Shown: positions 1 to 9,698, counted from the first letter of the stretch. The stretch: 64,000 bases of DNA from Pseudomonas syringae (GCF_021606685.1 NZ_WKCB01000023.1:1-64000); one strand, 5' to 3'. Numbers and translations: made by a program. The notes: a model not told the origin generated them from the sequence alone.

Positions 1-1122
1 GTCAACATCATGGGCACCGACTGCCTCGACGAAGCCATGACCGCCATTCGCAACTACGGTTTTCGCAAGGCGTTGATCGTCACCGACGCTGGCTTGGCCA
101 AGGCCGGTGTGGCCAGCATGATCGCCGAGAAGCTGGCGATGCAGGACATCGACTCGGTGATCTACGACGGCGCAAAACCCAACCCGAATGTGGAAAACGT
201 CGAGAAAGGCCTCGCGTTGCTGCAGCAAAGCGCCTGCGATTTCGTGGTGTCGCTGGGCGGTGGTTCGCCCCATGACTGCGCCAAGGGCATAGCCCTGTGT
301 GCCACCAACGGCGGGCATATCGGCGACTACGAAGGCGTCGATCAATCGGCCAAGCCGCAGCTGCCGCTGGTGGCCATCAACACCACCGCCGGCACCGCCA
401 GCGAGATGACCCGCTTCTGCATCATCACCGACGAAACCCGCCACGTAAAAATGGCCATCGTCGACCGCAACGTCACGCCGCTACTGTCGGTCAACGACCC
501 GGCGCTGATGGTCGGCATGCCCAAGGGCCTCACCGCCGCCACCGGCATGGATGCCTTGACCCATGCGATCGAGGCCTACGTTTCCACGGCCGCCACGCCG
601 ATTACCGACGCCTGCGCGATCAAGGCCATCGAACTGATCAGCGCCAATCTGCGCCTCGCCGTGCGCGACGGCAGCGACAAGGCCGCGCGGGAAAACATGG
701 CGTATGCGCAGTTCCTCGCCGGGATGGCGTTCAACAATGCTTCGCTGGGGTTTGTGCACGCCATGGCCCACCAGTTGGGCGGCTTGTATGACTTGCCCCA
801 CGGTGTGTGCAACGCCGTGTTGCTGCCCCACGTGCAAAGCTTCAACGCCAGCGTCAGCGCCAAACGTCTGGGCGACGTGGGCCGTGCGTTGGGCGCCGAC
901 ATCAAGGGCGTCACCGAAGAGGAGGGCGCCCAGGCGGCCATTGCGGCGATCCGTGCGCTGTCCCACGACGTTGAGATCCCCGCCGGTCTGCGCGAACTGG
1001 GCGCGAAGTTGCAGGATATTCCGCTGCTGGCCACCAATGCGTTGAAGGATGCGTGTGGGCTGACCAATCCACGGCGCGCGGATCAGCGTCAGATCGAGGA
1101 GATCTTTCGCAACGCGTTCTGA
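1..1122 (+). CDS. yiaY: Iron-containing alcohol dehydrogenase, 5' end outside window
   Basis: NAD-dependent group III (iron-type) alcohol dehydrogenase. The reading frame is open from base 1 (Val-Asn-Ile before the first Met at base 10), so the true start is probably a few codons upstream of the window. Counting from that Met, the nucleotide-binding GGGSPHD lies at 83-89. The expected metal ligands are D181 and H185 (DALTH), H250 and H264 (DLPHG), with the same 14-residue spacing as in FucO. It resembles the YiaY/ErcA branch; the physiological alcohol cannot be told from sequence. The 3' end overlaps the convergent MFS gene by 34 bp. Confidence 0.88.
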   Translation, partial: VNIMGTDCLDEAMTAIRNYGFRKALIVTDAGLAKAGVASMIAEKLAMQDIDSVIYDGAKPNPNVENVEKGLALLQQSACDFVVSLGGGSPHDCAKGIALCATNGGHIGDYEGVDQSAKPQLPLVAINTTAGTASEMTRFCIITDETRHVKMAIVDRNVTPLLSVNDPALMVGMPKGLTAATGMDALTHAIEAYVSTAATPITDACAIKAIELISANLRLAVRDGSDKAARENMAYAQFLAGMAFNNASLGFVHAMAHQLGGLYDLPHGVCNAVLLPHVQSFNASVSAKRLGDVGRALGADIKGVTEEEGAQAAIAAIRALSHDVEIPAGLRELGAKLQDIPLLATNALKDACGLTNPRRADQRQIEEIFRNAF

Positions 1123-2276
1123 TCCTTCCTGCATCGGGCGACGCACAGGCATGCGCCGCCCGCCAACGCCACGCATAACAGTGACAATGGCCATGCCTGC
1201 TGGCTAACCAGCAGGCTCGCCCCGCCGCCGATTAGAGCAGCCATCAACTGATGCATAAAACCGCTCAAGGCCATGGCATAGGCGCCGTTGACTGGGGACG
1301 CATCGTTGGCCAAGGACAAACTGATCGGATAACTCATCGACTGCCCCAGCACTGCCAGGCAATACGGAAGCCACAGCAACATCGCCAGCCCGCTGGCAAA
1401 TACACTGCCCAACAGCATCACCGCGCTGCCCAGCAACACCAGGGCCACGCCCCAACTCAACATCGTCAAGCGGCCCGTGCGTGCGACGAACCGGTTGACC
1501 ATCAACGCCCCCGCCAGATACGCCGCGCTGATCGGCCACCCCAGCCAGCCATACTGCGCCGCGCTCCACTCGAAACGCCCCTGCAGTATCAGTGGCGCGC
1601 AGGTGTTGAACGCAATGATTACCCCATAGCCCAGCCCACCGGCCAAGGCTGCGTACAGGAAGGGCGGGTGGCGCAGAATCGTGGCGTAAATGCGCCGGGC
1701 AGGGAGCGCAGAATCGTTCTTCACCCGTGTGGGAAATATCACCCGCTGCAACACGGCCATCAAGGCAACAGCACCGATTGCCAGCGCATAAAAAATCGCT
1801 TCCCAGCCAAACACTACCTGCAACACAGACCCCGCAAACTGGCCGATACCCAGCGCGATCACGAAGGTCATGCCCAGCCACGACAGGCCCTTGGCCAACA
1901 GCGCACCGCTGAAACTGTCCCGCACCAACACCCGCGCCATCACCGAAACACCGCCCGCGCCCAAGCCCTGGAGCAGTCGCAACGCCAGGAACGATTCGAT
2001 ATTGAACGCCGACGGAATCGCCGCACTCGCCAACGCATAAAGCGCTAGCGCCGCCAGCAACACTGGCTTTCGACCCCAGCGTTCACCCAGGCTACCCCAC
2101 AGCAACATCGGCAGCGCCATGCCCACCAGGTACACCGCCAGTGCCAGCGCCACGTGGTCTTCAGCAGCGGGCAGGGCCTGGGCGATGGCCGGGACGGCCG
2201 GCAAGTAGCTGCTGATACCGACCTGGCTGAGGAAGGCGGCGCTGCAGGCGAGGGTGAGGGTGGTGGTATTTTTCAA
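1089..2276 (-). CDS. MFS transporter, DHA1 (drug:H+ antiporter-like) family
   Basis: A 395-aa inner-membrane protein with about twelve hydrophobic segments. The first loop carries an MFS motif A variant ([11 protein letters not shown], residues about 61-71). The length and the opening helix with an [13 protein letters not shown] sequence fit Bcr/EmrD-like exporters of the DHA1 family. Substrate unknown. Its last codons run into the 3' end of the alcohol dehydrogenase on the opposite strand. No partner gene is co-oriented next to it; the adjacent AT-rich synthase is on the same strand but 113 bp upstream. Confidence 0.8.
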   Translation of the reverse strand: MKNTTTLTLACSAAFLSQVGISSYLPAVPAIAQALPAAEDHVALALAVYLVGMALPMLLWGSLGERWGRKPVLLAALALYALASAAIPSAFNIESFLALRLLQGLGAGGVSVMARVLVRDSFSGALLAKGLSWLGMTFVIALGIGQFAGSVLQVVFGWEAIFYALAIGAVALMAVLQRVIFPTRVKNDSALPARRIYATILRHPPFLYAALAGGLGYGVIIAFNTCAPLILQGRFEWSAAQYGWLGWPISAAYLAGALMVNRFVARTGRLTMLSWGVALVLLGSAVMLLGSVFASGLAMLLWLPYCLAVLGQSMSYPISLSLANDASPVNGAYAMALSGFMHQLMAALIGGGASLLVSQQAWPLSLLCVALAGGACLCVARCRKDQNALRKISSI

Positions 2277-2389
2277 TAAAGGTCGTCCTTCAATCTAAGT
2301 CTGAAGATATCCGTTGCGATTCAGATATGATTTGCATAGTTTTCCATCCGTGTTAATAGTTGGATCTATAATCTGTAGCTGGATAAAGG

Positions 2390-3616
2390 CTAGCGGGTGA
2401 CTTCGTATCTATCCATTAGAGATGTCATAAGGGAGCAAAAGGTTTTTATAGTGGTGTGGTCCATGTCTGCTCGAAGTGTTACGCGTACTGCAGCTTTTCC
2501 TCTTGGCACGACAGGGAAAAATACAGCGGACGTAAAAAAGCCTTGTTGCGCAAGATGCGTGGAGATTGCATTGGCCTTTTCAGCCTCGCCGCAGTTGATC
2601 AGACGGATTGCCGTAGCAGTGCCGTATTGCTCGGTACGTATAAGATTGTCAAATAGTTTGATGTTGAATTGGAGCCTGTCTTGAAGTGAATTCAGCTCTT
2701 TCGTCTGATGTATTTTGAGCGAGGCTAATCCTGCACCAATTGCTGCTGAGTTTAGACTCTGTGACCAATTGCTAGGGCCTCCATATCGGTACATCAAGCT
2801 TTTTTGTTGTTCACTGCCAAACATTATCAAACCCCCACTGGCACCGAAGGATTTACCTAGAGAGGCCACAATCAAAGTTTGATCGTCCAGCGCCTGCAGG
2901 TACGAGCGAATAAAACCTCTCCCTCTCTCTCCGAATGCGGAGAGGGCATGCGAGTCATCCATGTAAAGAAATAGCCCATATCGTGCCTTCAGGTAGAGCA
3001 GGCCTTCAATGTCCGCAAGGCCACCCATGCTATATACACCGTCGGCAATGTATGCGACCTTTTTGCGGTTTTTACATAAGTGCTCAATGAAAGAGAGGTC
3101 ATTATGGGGAGCGGTTTGTACTTCAGTTTCATCAGCGCATGAGGCTTTGACATGATTCATTGAGTAGTGCGATTGTTTGTCAAACAGCATCGTGGGCGGA
3201 CAGTTATTAGTAAACGCTCCACTGGCGAGCAGGGGCAGTAACCCGGCACTGGCAGCGCTGCAAGACAATGTGCTCAAGCAGGTCGAATCAAAGTGAGCCG
3301 ACAGCTCCAGCTCGTATCTTTCGAGCATTTCAAGCTTGCATCGGTTTTTTGAATTTGCGACTCGAAGCGTTTTAGCCTCCTTTATTCCAAGGATGGCGCC
3401 CTCAATTATAGCTGGATGATAATCAAGGCCAAGATAGGATGTCGTGCAGAAATGATGGAGGTCTCTCCCGTGTTGGTCTGTGAGGAAATTGTTGTCTTTG
3501 ACGGTGACATTGAGTTCGCATATCCGTCCTGACTTTGCGGAGTGCCAATCCGTTTCAGCCAATTCGATCAGTTTTTTATAGTTTGAAAATTTGTTTTTGA
3601 ATGATGTGTTTTCCAT
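2390..3616 (-). CDS. PLP-dependent alpha-oxoamine synthase (AONS/KBL/SPT-like)
   Basis: A 408-aa fold-type I PLP enzyme of the family that condenses an amino acid with an acyl-CoA (BioF, Kbl, serine palmitoyltransferase, CqsA). Visible motifs are the PLP-ring His in KQSHYSMNH (about 147-155), DGVYSMGG (192-199), DDSHAL (220-225) and the Schiff-base lysine K255 in SLGKSFG. It is not BioF itself: no biotin genes are nearby and the N-terminus is atypical. The gene is clearly more AT-rich than its neighbours and stands alone, which suggests horizontal gain. The product could be a secondary metabolite precursor or an alpha-hydroxyketone-type signal, but this is only a family-level guess. Confidence 0.75.
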   Translation of the reverse strand: MENTSFKNKFSNYKKLIELAETDWHSAKSGRICELNVTVKDNNFLTDQHGRDLHHFCTTSYLGLDYHPAIIEGAILGIKEAKTLRVANSKNRCKLEMLERYELELSAHFDSTCLSTLSCSAASAGLLPLLASGAFTNNCPPTMLFDKQSHYSMNHVKASCADETEVQTAPHNDLSFIEHLCKNRKKVAYIADGVYSMGGLADIEGLLYLKARYGLFLYMDDSHALSAFGERGRGFIRSYLQALDDQTLIVASLGKSFGASGGLIMFGSEQQKSLMYRYGGPSNWSQSLNSAAIGAGLASLKIHQTKELNSLQDRLQFNIKLFDNLIRTEQYGTATAIRLINCGEAEKANAISTHLAQQGFFTSAVFFPVVPRGKAAVRVTLRADMDHTTIKTFCSLMTSLMDRYEVTR

Positions 3617-3971
3617 TTTTTAACTCGTCCTTGGGGAATGATGGAAAACAATAGCGTGAAGACTTTAATTCGATAAGTCAGACGTTTCCCATACGAAATA
3701 ATCCAGATGGATTTATGTGTGTGGGTAGTTTCCTGATTTTTTCGATGTAAAATAAACGCTACGCCAATCGTTACCTTCAAGGCTTTGGCCTGGCAGTGGA
3801 GAATTCGAATAGGTCGTTCCGTATGCGATGTTTTTTCAAAGTGGAATACGATTTAGTGAGGCTGCGCGTCACTGGATTGAGTAAGGTGTCAGCGTGCAGG
3901 GCAGATGTGCCGATAGCATTCAAAAAGCTCGTCTGTAGGCTAGTCAAACTAGCGGGATGAAGGAGTATTTG
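3617..3971. other. AT-rich intergenic region
   Basis: About 355 bp between the divergent synthase (minus) and oxidoreductase (plus). It must hold both promoters. The half next to the synthase shares its low GC. I see no convincing gene, repeat or tRNA in it; a 70-codon minus-strand frame at 3568-3780 lacks a family signature and overlaps the synthase start. Confidence 0.5.
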
Positions 3972-4649
3972 ATGAGAGTTCTGTTATTCGGCGCCACCGG
4001 CATGGTCGGCCAGGGCGTGCTACGCGAGTGCCTGCTGGCTGCGGATGTTCAGGAAGTGGTCGCCGTAGGCCGCACGGCCCTGACCCAGGAGCACGGCAAG
4101 CTGCACCAGGTGTTGCACAGCGACATGCTGGATTTCCAGCCTCTGGAAAACCTGCTGCAGGGCTTTGATGCGTGTTTCTTCTGCCTCGGCGTCTCGTCGG
4201 CGGGCATGAATGAAACCACGTACACCCACCTCACTTATGACCTCACCCTCGTCGCCGCCAGTACCCTGGCGCGGCTCAACCCGCAGATGACGTTTATCTA
4301 TGTGTCCGGTGCTGGCACCGACAGCTCCGAGGCGGGCAAGTCGATGTGGGCGCGGGTCAAGGGCAAGACCGAGAACGCCTTGCTGCGCCTACCGTTCAAG
4401 GCGGTCTATGTGTTTCGGCCGGGGGTCATCCAGCCGTTGCATGGGGTGCGTTCGAAGACGCCGCTGTACCAGGCGTTCTATTCGGTGCTGGGGCCGCTGC
4501 TCTCGTTTGCGCGGCGGGTAAAACCGGCCTGGGTGGTGAGCACCGAAACCGTCGGTCGGGCGATGTTGCAGGCCGTAAGCCACGGTGCGCCTCAACCTGT
4601 GGTGGAGCAGGCCGAGATCAATCGCCTGGCCGCCGAACGCCGTCACTGA
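3972..4649 (+). CDS. NAD(P)H-binding oxidoreductase, atypical SDR / NmrA-like
   Basis: A 225-aa Rossmann protein. The N-terminal dinucleotide-binding motif LFGATGMVGQG is at residues 4-14. A conserved YVSGAGTDSSE segment and a VFRPGVIQP segment resemble the atypical short-chain dehydrogenase family of NAD(P)H-binding proteins (YwnB/HTATIP2-like). I chose the ATG at 3972 because AAGGAG lies six bases before it; an in-frame ATG at 3957 has no such site. The reaction is unknown. It abuts the convergent DMT transporter gene with no intergenic bases. Confidence 0.75.
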   Translation: MRVLLFGATGMVGQGVLRECLLAADVQEVVAVGRTALTQEHGKLHQVLHSDMLDFQPLENLLQGFDACFFCLGVSSAGMNETTYTHLTYDLTLVAASTLARLNPQMTFIYVSGAGTDSSEAGKSMWARVKGKTENALLRLPFKAVYVFRPGVIQPLHGVRSKTPLYQAFYSVLGPLLSFARRVKPAWVVSTETVGRAMLQAVSHGAPQPVVEQAEINRLAAERRH

Positions 4650-5138
4650 TCAGCCTGCAGTCGCCAATGCTCGGGCCGGCGTGGCGCTGAACTGAATCAA
4701 TACCACGCCGCCCATCAGCAACAACGCCCCCAGCACGCGGGGCATTGTCAGTGGGCGTTCCACCAGACCGAACAGGCCAAAGTGGTCGAGCAGCAAGGAG
4801 GCGAGTATCTGCCCGGCCATGGCCAGGGCGATAAACCCCGACGCGCCCAGCGTGGGCAACAGCATCAACGCCAAGGAAATAAAACACACCCCAAACGCGC
4901 CACCGGCCCACATCCATAGCGGCGCCTGGGTGACAAACCCCAGGCTCGGCAGCGGCAGGCGCAATGCAATTATCACCGGCAGCAGCACGATAATGCTCAC
5001 CAGCAGCGACGCCAGGGTGGCCCATAACGGATGACCGAGCCCGCGCCCGAGGTTGGCATTGATCGCACTTTGAAACGGCACCACCGCGCCCGCGATCACG
5101 GCCAGCGCCAACAATCCCATCCAGTGCAACGTTGTCAT
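4650..5138 (-). CDS. DMT family transporter (DUF606/YdcZ)
   Basis: A 162-aa protein with about five membrane segments, typical of the half-size YdcZ/DUF606 branch of the drug/metabolite transporter superfamily. The N-terminal PFQSAINANLGRGLGHPLWA signature is characteristic of this group. It is divergent from the LysR gene that starts less than 100 bp away, the usual arrangement for a regulator and its target exporter. Substrate unknown. Confidence 0.8.
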   Translation of the reverse strand: MTTLHWMGLLALAVIAGAVVPFQSAINANLGRGLGHPLWATLASLLVSIIVLLPVIIALRLPLPSLGFVTQAPLWMWAGGAFGVCFISLALMLLPTLGASGFIALAMAGQILASLLLDHFGLFGLVERPLTMPRVLGALLLMGGVVLIQFSATPARALATAG

Positions 5139-5224
5139 CGCGAATCTCCCAGAGGTTTTGCTGGACTCTAGGCTATTCGTCGCGCAAATTTAAATTCCAA
5201 GTTCTTATGCTGAGCATGCAGCTG

Positions 5225-6121
5225 ATGAATGATCTACGCCGCATCGACCTCAACCTGTTGGTGATTCTCGACGCTTTGCTCAGCGAGCAACACGTGACCC
5301 GTGCGGCCGAACGTTTACACCTCAGCCAGCCGGCGGTCAGCCATGCGCTGGCACGCTTGCGTGACCTGCTGAACGACCCGCTGCTGGAGCGTCGGGGCGG
5401 CACGTTGGTGCCCACCGCCCGCGCTCTGGAACTGGCGGTGCCATTGGCCGAAGCCCTGGCCCAGGTGCAAGCGCTGCTGGCGCCGAATCGGTTTGACCCG
5501 GCGTCGGCCAAACGCCGGTTTCGTGTGGCGATGTCTGACTACGGCGCGGCGATTTTCCTGCCGGGTTTGGTTCGCGTATTACGGCATGAAGCGCCGGGTA
5601 TCGACCTGCAAATCATCCAGGCCAGCCGCGAAGGCATGGTCGAGGGCGTGCTCAATGGCGATCTCGACCTGGCCGCCGGGGTGTTTCCCGACATGCCCGC
5701 CGAACTGCGCACCACGCCGCTGTTCGACGAGCATTACACCTGCCTGGTAGACCGCAGCAGCCTGCCGGAAAGCGCTGTGCTGGACCTGCCCACGTACCTG
5801 TCGAGGCCCCATGTGTTGCTGGAAATGCGCGGCAGCGGCACCCCGGAGATCGAGCGAGCGTTGACGGCGATTCGCGAGCGTCGGCATGTGGCGATCAGCT
5901 TGCCGCACTGGGGCGTGGCGCCGCAGTTGATCCAGGGCACGGACCTGATTCTGACGGTGTCATCCAGGGGCTTGCTCAACATCGACCAGCAGTATTTGCT
6001 GGCCGTACCGCCACCGTTTCATATTCCCTCGTTTGCCTTCGAGCTGGCCTGGCATGCGCGGCGAGGTGGGGATTCGGGCTTGCAGTGGTTGATTGGGCGG
6101 GTGCGGGGTGTATTGTCCTGA
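5225..6121 (+). CDS. LysR-family transcriptional regulator
   Basis: LysR regulator of about 298 aa. The winged helix-turn-helix occupies the first 65 residues ([24 protein letters not shown]), followed by a substrate-binding effector domain. The frame is open further upstream, with Met codons at 5132, 5207, 5216 and 5225. The last gives the usual LysR opening [12 protein letters not shown], and starting at 5132 would overlap the divergent transporter, so 5225 is preferred. It probably controls the adjacent divergent DUF606 transporter gene; fosA follows 25 bp downstream and may be partly co-transcribed. Confidence 0.85.
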   Translation: MNDLRRIDLNLLVILDALLSEQHVTRAAERLHLSQPAVSHALARLRDLLNDPLLERRGGTLVPTARALELAVPLAEALAQVQALLAPNRFDPASAKRRFRVAMSDYGAAIFLPGLVRVLRHEAPGIDLQIIQASREGMVEGVLNGDLDLAAGVFPDMPAELRTTPLFDEHYTCLVDRSSLPESAVLDLPTYLSRPHVLLEMRGSGTPEIERALTAIRERRHVAISLPHWGVAPQLIQGTDLILTVSSRGLLNIDQQYLLAVPPPFHIPSFAFELAWHARRGGDSGLQWLIGRVRGVLS

Positions 6122-6146
6122 AGTCGTCGATAAGAGGAAAACCCAC

Positions 6147-6557
6147 ATGCTTTCAGGCCTCAACCACCTGACCCTGGCGGTCACCGATTTGCCGCGCAGT
6201 ATCCGCTTCTACCACGAGCTGTTGCAGCTTGAACTCGACGCCACCTGGGACAACGGTGCCTACCTTTCACTGCCTGGATTATGGGTGTGTTTGTCACTCG
6301 ATCCACTGCGTGACCCGGCGCCTGCCGCCGATTACACCCACTATGCATTTACCGTCGCAGCGGCGCAGTTCAGTGGGGTGGTCGACCGCCTGCGGGCCGC
6401 CGCTGTGCGCGAGTGGCGCGACAACCGTAGCGAAGGCGCCTCGTTCTACTTTCTCGACCCCGATGGGCACAAGCTGGAAGCCCACGTCGGTGACCTGGCC
6501 TCGCGCCTGCAAGCGTGCCGCGACAAGCCCTACGCGGGAATGAAGTTTTACCGCTAA
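6147..6557 (+). CDS. fosA: FosA fosfomycin resistance glutathione transferase
   Basis: A 136-aa glyoxalase/VOC-fold metalloenzyme. The sequence closely follows chromosomal pseudomonad Fos[11 protein letters not shown] start, [35 protein letters not shown]. The Mn2+ ligands expected in FosA (two His and one Glu) are present as H7, H65 and E111. The NRSEG segment that binds K+ and fosfomycin phosphonate is intact. It adds glutathione to the epoxide of fosfomycin in the cytosol. The start at 6147 is set by AGAGGA 6-7 bases upstream. It sits 25 bp after the LysR stop codon. Confidence 0.93.
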   Translation: MLSGLNHLTLAVTDLPRSIRFYHELLQLELDATWDNGAYLSLPGLWVCLSLDPLRDPAPAADYTHYAFTVAAAQFSGVVDRLRAAAVREWRDNRSEGASFYFLDPDGHKLEAHVGDLASRLQACRDKPYAGMKFYR

Positions 6558-6612
6558 CGCCAGAACGTGCAGAATCGCCGCACCGCTTAATCGTCTGTCA
6601 GAGTCGCGCCCC

Positions 6613-7254
6613 ATGACCCCATCCTTGCTGTTCGCCGTCCTCGCATCGGGCTTTATCTACGGGATTACGCCCGGGCCTGGGGTATTGGCCGTGTTCGGCA
6701 TCGGCGCCGCCCGTGGCCGGCGTGCCGGAGCGGGTTTCCTGTGCGGGCATTTGCTGGGCGATGTGGTGTGGTGCAGTACGGCGCTGATCGCGATTGTCGG
6801 CGCAAAGGAAGTCGGCAGCAGTGCCTTTGATGTGCTGGGCGTGCTCAGCGGTCTGTACCTGTTCTGGCTCGGCTGGCGAGCGATCCGCACCCAGCGCCGC
6901 AGCAGTGATGCGCCCCAGGGCGCCGCGCGGCATCCGTTCTGGCACGGCATCCTGTTCGGTCTCACCAACCCCAAGGCCTATCCGGTGGCCGTGGCGACCT
7001 TCACCGCGTTGCTGTCCAGCCGGGCCGAGTTGCTGACCTGGGCGATGCTGCCTTCGTTGATCTTGCTGAGCTTTGTCGGGGGGCTGGTTGCCTATGCGAT
7101 TTTGATCGGCGTGGTTGGCGCCCAACGGGTGCGCACGGTGTATCAGCGCCATGAAATTCTCATCACCAGACTCTGCGGCGTGATGTTCATCGGCTTCGCC
7201 ATTAATGCTCTGGCCCACGCGCTACCGGGCCTGTTTGGCAGCAAACCGGGCTAA
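6613..7254 (+). CDS. LysE/RhtB-family amino acid exporter
   Basis: A 213-aa inner-membrane protein with six hydrophobic segments. It has the LysE-family hallmark near the N-terminus (YGITPGPGVLAVFGIGAARG, residues about 16-35) and the conserved GLTNPKAYP motif mid-protein. Family members export lysine, homoserine, threonine or related compounds; the substrate here is not predictable. It stands as a single gene 55 bp after fosA. Confidence 0.88.
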   Translation: MTPSLLFAVLASGFIYGITPGPGVLAVFGIGAARGRRAGAGFLCGHLLGDVVWCSTALIAIVGAKEVGSSAFDVLGVLSGLYLFWLGWRAIRTQRRSSDAPQGAARHPFWHGILFGLTNPKAYPVAVATFTALLSSRAELLTWAMLPSLILLSFVGGLVAYAILIGVVGAQRVRTVYQRHEILITRLCGVMFIGFAINALAHALPGLFGSKPG

Positions 7255-7372
7255 GTCGAGGATGACCGTTCGTCGCACTGGCGAGTTTTTTCTAAACCTT
7301 TGCCGCGCATAAAATTCGAATTCAGGGCGGGGTGTATTCCCTGCATTTATTTTTGCCCTGGAGGAACCCATC

Positions 7373-7900
7373 ATGAGCCGCATGGCTATCCGGTTACGCA
7401 CCGCCAGTTTCGCGATGCTGCTGGGCCTCGGCGCCAGCAATGCTTTCGCCCAGTCGCCGGCTGAATTCATCGAGCAGGCCTCGGCCAAAGGCATGGCCGA
7501 TATCGAAACCAGTCGCATGGCCCACGCCAAGACCTCGTCCCAGGAAATCAAGGATTACACCATTGAGGTGATCAACGAGCGCACCCTGGCCAACCAGCAC
7601 TTGGCAGCCATCGCCAAGAAGCTCGACCTGCCCGTGGCGCCGCGCGAGAAGATTGTCGACAAGGCTGAAACCCTGATGCCCGAACTCAAGGACGGCGACT
7701 CGTTCGACGCCGCCTACACCGCGCAGCAGGTCAAGGAAAACGAAGACGCCATCGCCTTGTTCAAAAAGGAAGGTGCAGCGTCGGATGTGCCAGAAATAAA
7801 AGCGCTGGTGGATGAGACGCTGCCCAAGCTGGAAGAGCGTCTGCAAAAAGCCCGTGCCCTGGCGTCGACCTATGGCAAAGGCCATCAGGGCGACGGTTGA
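7373..7900 (+). CDS. DUF4142 periplasmic protein
   Basis: A 175-aa protein with a signal peptide (hydrophobic stretch ending ASNAFA, cleavage near residue 26) followed by a helical ferritin-like DUF4142 domain (SPAEFIEQASAKGMADIETS at its start, a typical family opening). Exported; function unknown. A GGAGG ribosome site precedes the ATG. It is followed directly by a strong terminator hairpin, so it is probably monocistronic. Confidence 0.8.
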   Translation: MSRMAIRLRTASFAMLLGLGASNAFAQSPAEFIEQASAKGMADIETSRMAHAKTSSQEIKDYTIEVINERTLANQHLAAIAKKLDLPVAPREKIVDKAETLMPELKDGDSFDAAYTAQQVKENEDAIALFKKEGAASDVPEIKALVDETLPKLEERLQKARALASTYGKGHQGDG

Positions 7901-7916
7901 TCTCGGCACTTGAACT

Positions 7917-7955
7917 GAAAACGGCGGTTGGAGTATTCCAACCGCCGTTTTTTTA
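7917..7955 (+). terminator. Rho-independent terminator, bidirectional
   Basis: A perfect stem AACGGCGGTTGG / CCAACCGCCGTT with a short loop and a run of T on the plus strand, and A residues on the other side. It ends the DUF4142 gene, and the convergent iron-permease gene stops at 7953, so it likely serves both. Confidence 0.92.
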
Positions 7956-8378
7956 TGCCTGGTTCAGGTCCGTCTTGATCGGCGCCGCATCATCGGCAGC
8001 CGCGCCGCAACTGCTGTTCAAGCTGACAGTGCCGGTGTTGCCGATGCTGCGGTATTCCTGGCGCAGTTTCTCCAGCTCTTTGCGGTCCAGGCCATCCAGG
8101 CTCAGCACGGCATTCTGCGCGTCCTTGGACACCCGCAGCAGCTCATCGATCTTGATATGCAGGATGTCGTTGTCGCGGTTTTGCGTGTTCTGAATCAGGA
8201 ACACCATCAGGAAGGTGATGATGGTGGTGGAGGTGTTGATGATCAGTTGCCAGGTGTCGTTGTAGTGGAAATACGGCCCGCTCAGGCTCCACGCCAGAAT
8301 CAACGCCAACGCTGCGTAGAACGTACGGGGGCTGCCTGCCCAGCGCGACAGGGATTGCGAGACTGCGGAGAATTTCAT
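7953..8378 (-). CDS. Low-affinity iron permease family protein
   Basis: A 141-aa protein with two or three hydrophobic segments in the first half. The segment TSTTIITFLMVFLIQNTQNR, followed by D-N-DILHIKIDELLR, is the signature of the bacterial low-affinity iron permease (Fet4-like) family. The C-terminal 60 residues are soluble and charged. Whether it transports iron is untested; the assignment is by family only. It converges on the terminator at 7917-7955. Confidence 0.82.
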   Translation of the reverse strand: MKFSAVSQSLSRWAGSPRTFYAALALILAWSLSGPYFHYNDTWQLIINTSTTIITFLMVFLIQNTQNRDNDILHIKIDELLRVSKDAQNAVLSLDGLDRKELEKLRQEYRSIGNTGTVSLNSSCGAAADDAAPIKTDLNQA

Positions 8379-8492
8379 GACCGTGTTCCTTGAATGAAAG
8401 GGGGTGATGAAAGGATGGACCGCAGTGGCGCGCTGAAATTTCTTTTTACAAATCAGTAAGTGAACAAAGTGATACGGTTTGCTGGGGTGCTC

Positions 8493-8993
8493 TTAAAACG
8501 CCAGTACCGCCTGGCCGCCGCCCTCCAGTGCGAGCAAATACTGCTTGGCTTCAAGCCCTCCCGCGAACCCGGTCAAGCCGCCCGACGCGCCGATTACCCG
8601 ATGGCAGGGCGCGATGATCGAAATAGGATTACGCCCGTTGGCAGCCCCCACGGCCCGTACCGCTTTCGGGTTGCCTATCTGCTGGGCAATCTCGCTATAG
8701 CTGCGGGTTTCGCCAAAGGGAATGGTCAACAGCGCTTGCCAGACCTGCTTCTGGAAGTCGGTGCCGGTGAAGTCCAGTTCCAGTTCGAATTGGTTGCGCG
8801 CCCCTGCGAAGTACTCTTTCAACTGGCGCTCGGTTTCCAGCAGCATCGGGCTGTCGTTGGCTTCGATCAATTCACCCAGGCGCACTCGGTTGGCGCGTTC
8901 CGTTTCCCACAGCACGGCGCTGAGTTTGCCATCACGCGCTACCAGCGTGAGTTCGCCCACGGGGGAGGGCATGAGTGTGAATTCGTAGGGCAT
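8493..8993 (-). CDS. ogt: Methylated-DNA--protein-cysteine methyltransferase
   Basis: A 166-aa suicide DNA-repair protein that removes O6-alkylguanine and O4-alkylthymine lesions. The acceptor cysteine is C130 in the PCHR motif (129-132). The helix-turn-helix segment GTDFQKQVWQALLTIPFGET and the arginine-finger region AVRAVGAANGRNP are present. The C-terminal region (SGGLTGFAGGLEAKQYLL) is complete. The length and lack of an AraC-like domain fit Ogt rather than Ada. Confidence 0.93.
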   Translation of the reverse strand: MPYEFTLMPSPVGELTLVARDGKLSAVLWETERANRVRLGELIEANDSPMLLETERQLKEYFAGARNQFELELDFTGTDFQKQVWQALLTIPFGETRSYSEIAQQIGNPKAVRAVGAANGRNPISIIAPCHRVIGASGGLTGFAGGLEAKQYLLALEGGGQAVLAF

Positions 8994-9082
8994 AGGCAGG
9001 CTCCTGGGCGGGTGGCGTTACTTCACTCTACGGCTACCCGCTTCATTGAAAACTTCGTTTCTTGCGATTGAATTCGCGTTGG

Positions 9083-9493
9083 TCAGTGGTCCTGTTGCAG
9101 CACCTTGAGCGCTGCCGACGCGAGGAACCCCGAGCGGCTTTTTTCCTCGGGATGGTGCAGTACGTATTCATCGATCCGGTTCAACAGATAACCCGGCAAG
9201 GTGATATTGAGCTTCTGCGCCTTGCCCAGGTACTTGGTGACATCGATATCCACCACTGCCCACGTACAGCCTGCGTACTGGGGATTGGCCGCATGCACGG
9301 TGACTTTCTGGGCGCTGGGAATCGGCGCGCCGTCTTCGGCAAGAATCTCGAAGTGCCCTTCGATGGCTTCACGGGCCATGGCCATGGCGTCGTCCAGGTC
9401 GTCACCGGCAGAGTAGCAGCCTGGAATATCCGGCACTTCCACGCCCCAGGCATGGTCCTGGTCGCCGGTTGAAATTGCGATGGGGTAGAGCAT
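9083..9493 (-). CDS. hicB: HicB-family antitoxin
   Basis: A 136-aa antitoxin. The N-terminal partially degraded RNase H-like HicB domain is recognised by the VEVPDIPGCYSAGDDLDDAM stretch (about 18-37). The C-terminal part (LNITLPGYLLNRIDEYV...SRSGFLASAAL) is a ribbon-helix-helix DNA-binding domain used for autoregulation. It lies 22 bp downstream of the toxin gene hicA on the same strand, the usual hicA-hicB order. Expected to neutralise HicA by direct binding. Confidence 0.92.
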   Translation of the reverse strand: MLYPIAISTGDQDHAWGVEVPDIPGCYSAGDDLDDAMAMAREAIEGHFEILAEDGAPIPSAQKVTVHAANPQYAGCTWAVVDIDVTKYLGKAQKLNITLPGYLLNRIDEYVLHHPEEKSRSGFLASAALKVLQQDH

Positions 9494-9515
9494 GTTCGTT
9501 GTCCTCCAGGGACGG

Positions 9516-9698
9516 TTAACTCAGCAGAGCCTGTTTCAGAATGCTCTTGGCGGTCTTGTCCAACAGGTCCTTTTTTGGATGGGGAATCGTTACCAGCCCC
9601 GGCTTTGTAGGGTGCTTGAAATGATGGTGGCTGCCCCTGGTGCGTACCAGGTACCAACCATCGGCAACGATGTGTCCTATCAAATATCGGCTATCCAC
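9516..9698 (-). CDS. hicA: HicA-family mRNA interferase toxin
   Basis: A 60-aa double-stranded-RNA-binding-fold toxin that cleaves mRNA. The catalytic histidine lies in the family motif TRGSHHHFKHP (residues about 20-30), followed by TIPHPKKDL and a C-terminal KSILKQA helix. The start is GTG at 9698, chosen because AAGGAGG lies just upstream on the minus strand and no ATG fits. It forms an operon with hicB. Confidence 0.92.
   Translation of the reverse strand: MDSRYLIGHIVADGWYLVRTRGSHHHFKHPTKPGLVTIPHPKKDLLDKTAKSILKQALLS

Noticed and set aside
3568..3780. A 70-codon minus-strand frame upstream of the oxoamine synthase
   Set aside because: No family match, overlaps the synthase start in another frame and has AT-rich random composition.
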